Notes under the pieces: generated by a model
Databases searched by the model: none
Seen by the model: the letters and a program-made list of their open reading frames with translations, nothing else
Told to the model about the DNA's origin: nothing
Part shown: one piece after another, positions 24,521 through 27,705 of the stretch
Layout: each line of letters opens with the position of its first letter
Numbering within the stretch: position 1 is the first letter of the stretch
Program-made: the position numbers and the translations under genes
NCBI GenBank assembly: GCA_045541735.1
Contig: JAZQJQ010000141.1
Span: 1 to 27,705, forward strand
Source of the DNA: RUG12395 sp045541735
GTDB lineage: Bacteria > Bacillota > Clostridia > Oscillospirales > CAG-272
DNA length: 27,705 bases
Reading direction: 5' to 3'

Positions 24521-25254
24521 ACGACAAACGCGTCCAAACGGGCGAAAACCTGTTTGTGAGAGCCCTTAAGTATTCTCTGCTCCGTTCACTGCCCTTTGTG
24601 CTTATCTCCGTTACAGCGGCAATTATCTGCCTCATATGCGGAGTTGCCGATGGCATTTACCACGCAGTTTATCTGCCCGCATGTTTTCTGTCCGTGTTGT
24701 GCGCGGAGGGCGCAAACGTATTATTTCTGTACCGAGCTTTTCCACGCAAGGCCGACGGAAGATCCGGATCCTTATGCTCTGCGATCCTGCTATCGGGATC
24801 AATAGCGGCGTTTGCCTCCCTGCTTGTATCTTTTAGCTTTGCTGCCGTTTGCGGAGCATCCGCAACCGAGGGAACGGCTTATAACACCTTTTATACGTTA
24901 AATGACAATTTCACTGCGCTGTTTATTACATTTATTTCCGCGTTTCTGTTCTCGCAGACCGGATTTGCGGCATCTGCGTTTGCGGTTCTGTTGGGCAAAA
25001 GCAAGAAAAAAAGCATAGTCTCACGCACTTGCCGCGCCGCTGTGCCGGTCTTTACCCTGCTTGCCGTATATTACGCATTGATGCTGATCCTCTTCAGCTT
25101 TACCGATATGTCATATGCCGCAAATCTTGCATCAGAATACTTTTTGAATGAGAACGCCGTTTGGCTCGTAACGGTGCTTATTCCTATTTCTGCCGTCTCA
25201 TATACCGCACTTTGGATACTGTGCCGCAACGCGGCGAATAAGCTCACCAAATAA
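24517..25254 (+). CDS. Six-helix membrane protein of unknown function
   Basis: A 245-residue protein I do not recognise. It has a short basic cytoplasmic N-terminus, then about six hydrophobic segments near 25-45, 49-70, 86-110, 133-158, 172-195 and 212-236. Basic loops (FPRKADGR after helix 2, GKSKKKSIVSRTCR after helix 4) suggest cytoplasmic turns by the positive-inside rule. No signal peptide, catalytic motif or known domain was seen. The start ATG overlaps the rsmI stop as ATGA, so translation is coupled to rsmI. The start is fixed well by this overlap; function is unknown. Confidence 0.8.
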   Translation: MNDKRVQTGENLFVRALKYSLLRSLPFVLISVTAAIICLICGVADGIYHAVYLPACFLSVLCAEGANVLFLYRAFPRKADGRSGSLCSAILLSGSIAAFASLLVSFSFAAVCGASATEGTAYNTFYTLNDNFTALFITFISAFLFSQTGFAASAFAVLLGKSKKKSIVSRTCRAAVPVFTLLAVYYALMLILFSFTDMSYAANLASEYFLNENAVWLVTVLIPISAVSYTALWILCRNAANKLTK

Positions 25255-25289
25255 AAGATTCCTTTCTTAATTCAAATAAAAAAACAAGT

Positions 25290-25323
25290 ACACCGCCCCG
25301 TGCTAATTAGCACGGGGCGGTGT
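25290..25323 (-). terminator. Long palindromic terminator between the membrane protein gene and the LRR gene
   Basis: A perfect 34-base palindrome with 17-base arms and a GC-rich stem, centred on AATT at 25305-25308. On the minus strand it is followed by ACTTGTTTTTTT, a good T-tract, so it mainly ends the leftward LRR gene. On the plus strand the tail is only TGTTTGTTAT, but the stem is strong enough that it may work in both directions. Confidence 0.9.
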
Positions 25324-25334
25324 TTGTTATTTGG

Positions 25335-26250
25335 TTAGTTCTGTTCTGCGCCGTAGGCGATCGCAGCATCGCCGTACTTCATCATTGCCTTTACAAGATC
25401 ACCGGTGCCTTCATCGTTCTTCTTGCTTGCCGCGTAGCTTTCAACGCTGTAGGTAAGCACCTTACTTACCGCATTGCCGTCGGCGTCGCGGATAGTTGCC
25501 TTGATTATCTCAGACATATGAGTTGCGGAGAACTTATCAAACTCCACTACGTAGAAATTGTTCACGGTATCATAGCCAAATTCGTCGATTCTGTACGTAC
25601 GTCCGTACATTTCTACCTCAACGTACAGTCCGGTGATGTCATCTGCTTGGAACTTCATCTCTACCGTGATGTCCTCTCTCAGCTTGAGGGATGCAGACTT
25701 CCAAGATGCAAGCGCAACTGCAGGTTCCTGATCTATAAAGGTCGACTTGATTAGCTCTCTTTCCTCCTGAGTGCCCCAAGCCTTCTGTGCATCGGTAAGA
25801 TCTGCATTTGCAAGTGCATCGGTCCTGTAACCGGTGTACACCTGAGTTGCGGAACCGTAGTTGAGAAGGTCAACGCATACCGTTGCGAGTGCGGTCTTTT
25901 CGGTGCACTTCTTCAGCTGATTGTAGCAGTATTTTGCTACGCTGTAGCTTACGCTGTTGCTTGCGTAGTCCTCACCGTTAAACGCAGCGTGGAGAGTTGC
26001 TGTTATCGTATCGTTCATTCTGTCGGGTGCGAGATTCTTGAACGCGAATACGTATACCTCAGTCTCAACTCCGCTTACCATCATCGTTTCTACGGTATAG
26101 TCGGTTACGGTGTAGGTCCTGCCGCCGAACTCGAATACTGCGTAAACGTCGGTAAAGCCTGCAGCATCAAGAGCCGCCTTGTTTGCCTTGAAGTTTACTG
26201 CGATATTGTTGTAAAGCGAAAGCGATGCCGAAAGAAGCTTAACGTCAAGA
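25335..26250 (-). repeat. Duplicated C-terminal beta-module inside the LRR protein
   Basis: Two related protein modules lie in tandem, about 26250-25850 and 25725-25335. Shared pattern: ASLSLYNNIAVNFK versus ASLKLREDITVEMK, then GGRTYTVTDY versus YGRTYRIDEF, RMNDTITATL versus HMSEIIKATI, SVSYSVAKY versus VLTYSVESY, and LLNYGSA versus MMKYGDA. The copies differ enough to be an old duplication. Confidence 0.7.
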
Positions 26251-27689
26251 GCTGGGATGAAATCATACCCATTTTCCTCTGCGTACGTCTCGGCAGTCGA
26301 GCCGGAATAACCTATTATTACCCCATTGTAATCGTACGATGCAAAGAGATTATTTATCTGTGCGCTCTTGGAATGAACAGTAATCTTTTCCAGAGATTCG
26401 CAGTATAATAATGCTCCATATCCGATGTAATCTACATTAGCAGGCAATGTTATCTCCTTCAATGCCGTACAATTCGTGAAGGTATTAAGTCCGATATACG
26501 TTGCGGTGTTAGGAATAACTATACGCTCGAGCTGTTCACAATCCAAAAATGCTTGATGGTAAATAACCGATGTTCCTGACGGGATCTCATATTCGGTATC
26601 GGTATTTCCCGCAGGATAACAGTAAAGCACCTTCATATCCTTGGAGAAGAGAACTCCGTCCACTGCCGTAAACGCAGTATTGCCATCCGCAACCTTTATC
26701 TCTTCAAGGCTATAGCAATCAACAAATATATTGGTCTCAATAACCGTAACGCTTGCGGGTATGGTAACGTCCGTCAGATTATAGCAACCGCCGAAGGCAT
26801 AAGAGCCAATAGAATTGATCGTATCGGGAAGATCAATGCTTTCAAACGCGCAATATGCAAACGCCTGATAACCGATATGGGTTACCGTATCCGGCAGTTC
26901 TACCGTGTTAAGCTTAACACATTCGCAGAATGCAAAGTCACCTATATTAGTAACACCGGAAGGGATAGAGACATTAGTTATGTAATAGCGATAATCATAC
27001 CAAGGAATAGTATATTTACCTGAATCGTAATCATAATCCCAATTTTCCATAGCGCCGGAGCCTATTATTTCAAGCTCGCCGTCGTCGTAAATGATCCAAG
27101 TAAGATTATCGCCTTCTGCGCCGAAGAGACCAAACATTATAGCGGTTTTAGGAAGACTGATCTCAACAAAATTGATATTGTTTTCCACAGCATAGGTATG
27201 TGCGGTGGAACCCACAGCTCCGCGGAATGTCAGATCTTCTGCACAAGCTGCAAATGCACTGTAATTAATTGTTACTATTTTAGAATTGAATGTAACGCTC
27301 GCAAGATTCGGGCAATTCTCAAAAGCCTCACTGTAGATTTCTGATACAGAATACGGAACTGTGACGCTTACAAGATTCTTTGCACCCACAAAGGCACCGT
27401 AATTAACGAAATTAACACTGTCCGGAACAGTGAAGCTTGAAGCCGAGCGGTTAGCAGGATAGCATAACAAGGTCTCTCCTCGACTGTTCGTGCCGTAAAG
27501 AACTCCGTCAACAGCTTTAAACTTATCATTATTGCTGTGAACGGTGAAGGAAACAAGAGAGGAGCATCCGTAAAAAGCATCACTGTAAAAACTGCTTAAA
27601 GTTGAGGGCAAATGAAGCGTTGTCAAAGAAGCGCAATTCAAGAACGCTTCATAGTATATGCGGGTCAACCCCTCGGGCAGTTCTATCGA
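25335..27689 (-). CDS. BspA-like leucine-rich-repeat (LRR_5) surface protein, N-terminus missing and interrupted by an in-frame stop
   Basis: The open frame covers 784 residues. It begins inside an LRR_5 repeat (SIELPEGLTRIYYEAFLNC), so the real start lies further right. An in-frame TAG at 27690-27692 stops the frame 13 bases from the window edge, either as a nonsense change or a sequence-end error. Repeats of the type ITLPANVDYIGYGALLYC form two blocks (to ~27165, and ~26970-26260), each closed by a GSTAxTYAEEN-type cap. A beta-module (GDNLTWIIYDDGELEIIGSGAM) lies between them. The last ~300 residues are two copies of an Ig-like module. No C-terminal anchor or LPXTG motif is seen. Such proteins are usually secreted or surface adhesins; signal peptide and ligand cannot be judged here. 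Transcription ends at the palindromic terminator. Confidence 0.85.
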   Translation of the reverse strand, partial: SIELPEGLTRIYYEAFLNCASLTTLHLPSTLSSFYSDAFYGCSSLVSFTVHSNNDKFKAVDGVLYGTNSRGETLLCYPANRSASSFTVPDSVNFVNYGAFVGAKNLVSVTVPYSVSEIYSEAFENCPNLASVTFNSKIVTINYSAFAACAEDLTFRGAVGSTAHTYAVENNINFVEISLPKTAIMFGLFGAEGDNLTWIIYDDGELEIIGSGAMENWDYDYDSGKYTIPWYDYRYYITNVSIPSGVTNIGDFAFCECVKLNTVELPDTVTHIGYQAFAYCAFESIDLPDTINSIGSYAFGGCYNLTDVTIPASVTVIETNIFVDCYSLEEIKVADGNTAFTAVDGVLFSKDMKVLYCYPAGNTDTEYEIPSGTSVIYHQAFLDCEQLERIVIPNTATYIGLNTFTNCTALKEITLPANVDYIGYGALLYCESLEKITVHSKSAQINNLFASYDYNGVIIGYSGSTAETYAEENGYDFIPALDVKLLSASLSLYNNIAVNFKANKAALDAAGFTDVYAVFEFGGRTYTVTDYTVETMMVSGVETEVYVFAFKNLAPDRMNDTITATLHAAFNGEDYASNSVSYSVAKYCYNQLKKCTEKTALATVCVDLLNYGSATQVYTGYRTDALANADLTDAQKAWGTQEERELIKSTFIDQEPAVALASWKSASLKLREDITVEMKFQADDITGLYVEVEMYGRTYRIDEFGYDTVNNFYVVEFDKFSATHMSEIIKATIRDADGNAVSKVLTYSVESYAASKKNDEGTGDLVKAMMKYGDAAIAYGAEQN

Positions 27690-27705
27690 CTAAGTCGGAT
27701 CGTAG

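Overview
This window looks like a chromosomal piece from an anaerobic, endospore-forming Clostridia-type Firmicute, probably an uncultured gut or rumen Oscillospiraceae/Christensenellales-like lineage. The basis is a complete spoIIIAA-AH sporulation operon, a clostridial 2[4Fe-4S] ferredoxin, an oxygen-sensitive glycyl radical enzyme with its activase, many lipoproteins, and a BspA-like leucine-rich-repeat surface protein whose C-terminal modules are common in such organisms. Taxonomy is inferred from gene content only.

Layout. (1) 1-995: 3' end of a family-43-like glycoside hydrolase, closed by a terminator. (2) 1155-7745: a strong sigma-A-type promoter and three tandem paralogous lipoproteins, each with a CotH-kinase-like domain, a beta-sandwich and a C-terminal InlB-like beta repeat. 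(3) 7790-15569: an accessory metabolic locus with a leftward AraC-family regulator, then a divergent operon of an atypical glycyl radical enzyme (GRE) plus radical-SAM activase, then a separately promoted pair: a cytosolic (alpha/alpha)-barrel enzyme and a DUF4838-type lipoprotein. (4) 15655-20222, minus strand: spoIIIAA to spoIIIAH, most genes overlapping by a few bases. (5) 20386-25254, plus strand: holB, ricT, a ferredoxin, trmN6-like and rsmI, then a small membrane protein. This matches the Bacillus subtilis holB-yaaT-yabA-yabB-yazA-yabC neighbourhood, with yabA and yazA absent and a ferredoxin inserted. (6) 25335-27689, minus strand: a large BspA-like LRR protein, incomplete at its N-terminus and interrupted by an in-frame stop a few bases before the window edge.

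How it may work together. Regions 1-3 fit surface glycan handling: an extracytoplasmic hydrolase, surface-anchored CotH-like putative kinases, and an AraC-controlled anaerobic pathway in which a radical enzyme may process a sugar or polyol released by nearby carbohydrate-active proteins. Regions 4-5 are housekeeping: the engulfment-stage SpoIIIA channel, the clamp-loader delta' subunit, RNA methyltransferases and RicT. The most promising undescribed system is the AraC/GRE/activase/(alpha/alpha)-barrel/DUF4838 locus; the GRE has a diagnosable radical machinery but unusual motifs and no assignable substrate. No tRNA, rRNA, CRISPR array, transposase or attachment site was seen. No stretch above 300 bases lacks a gene.
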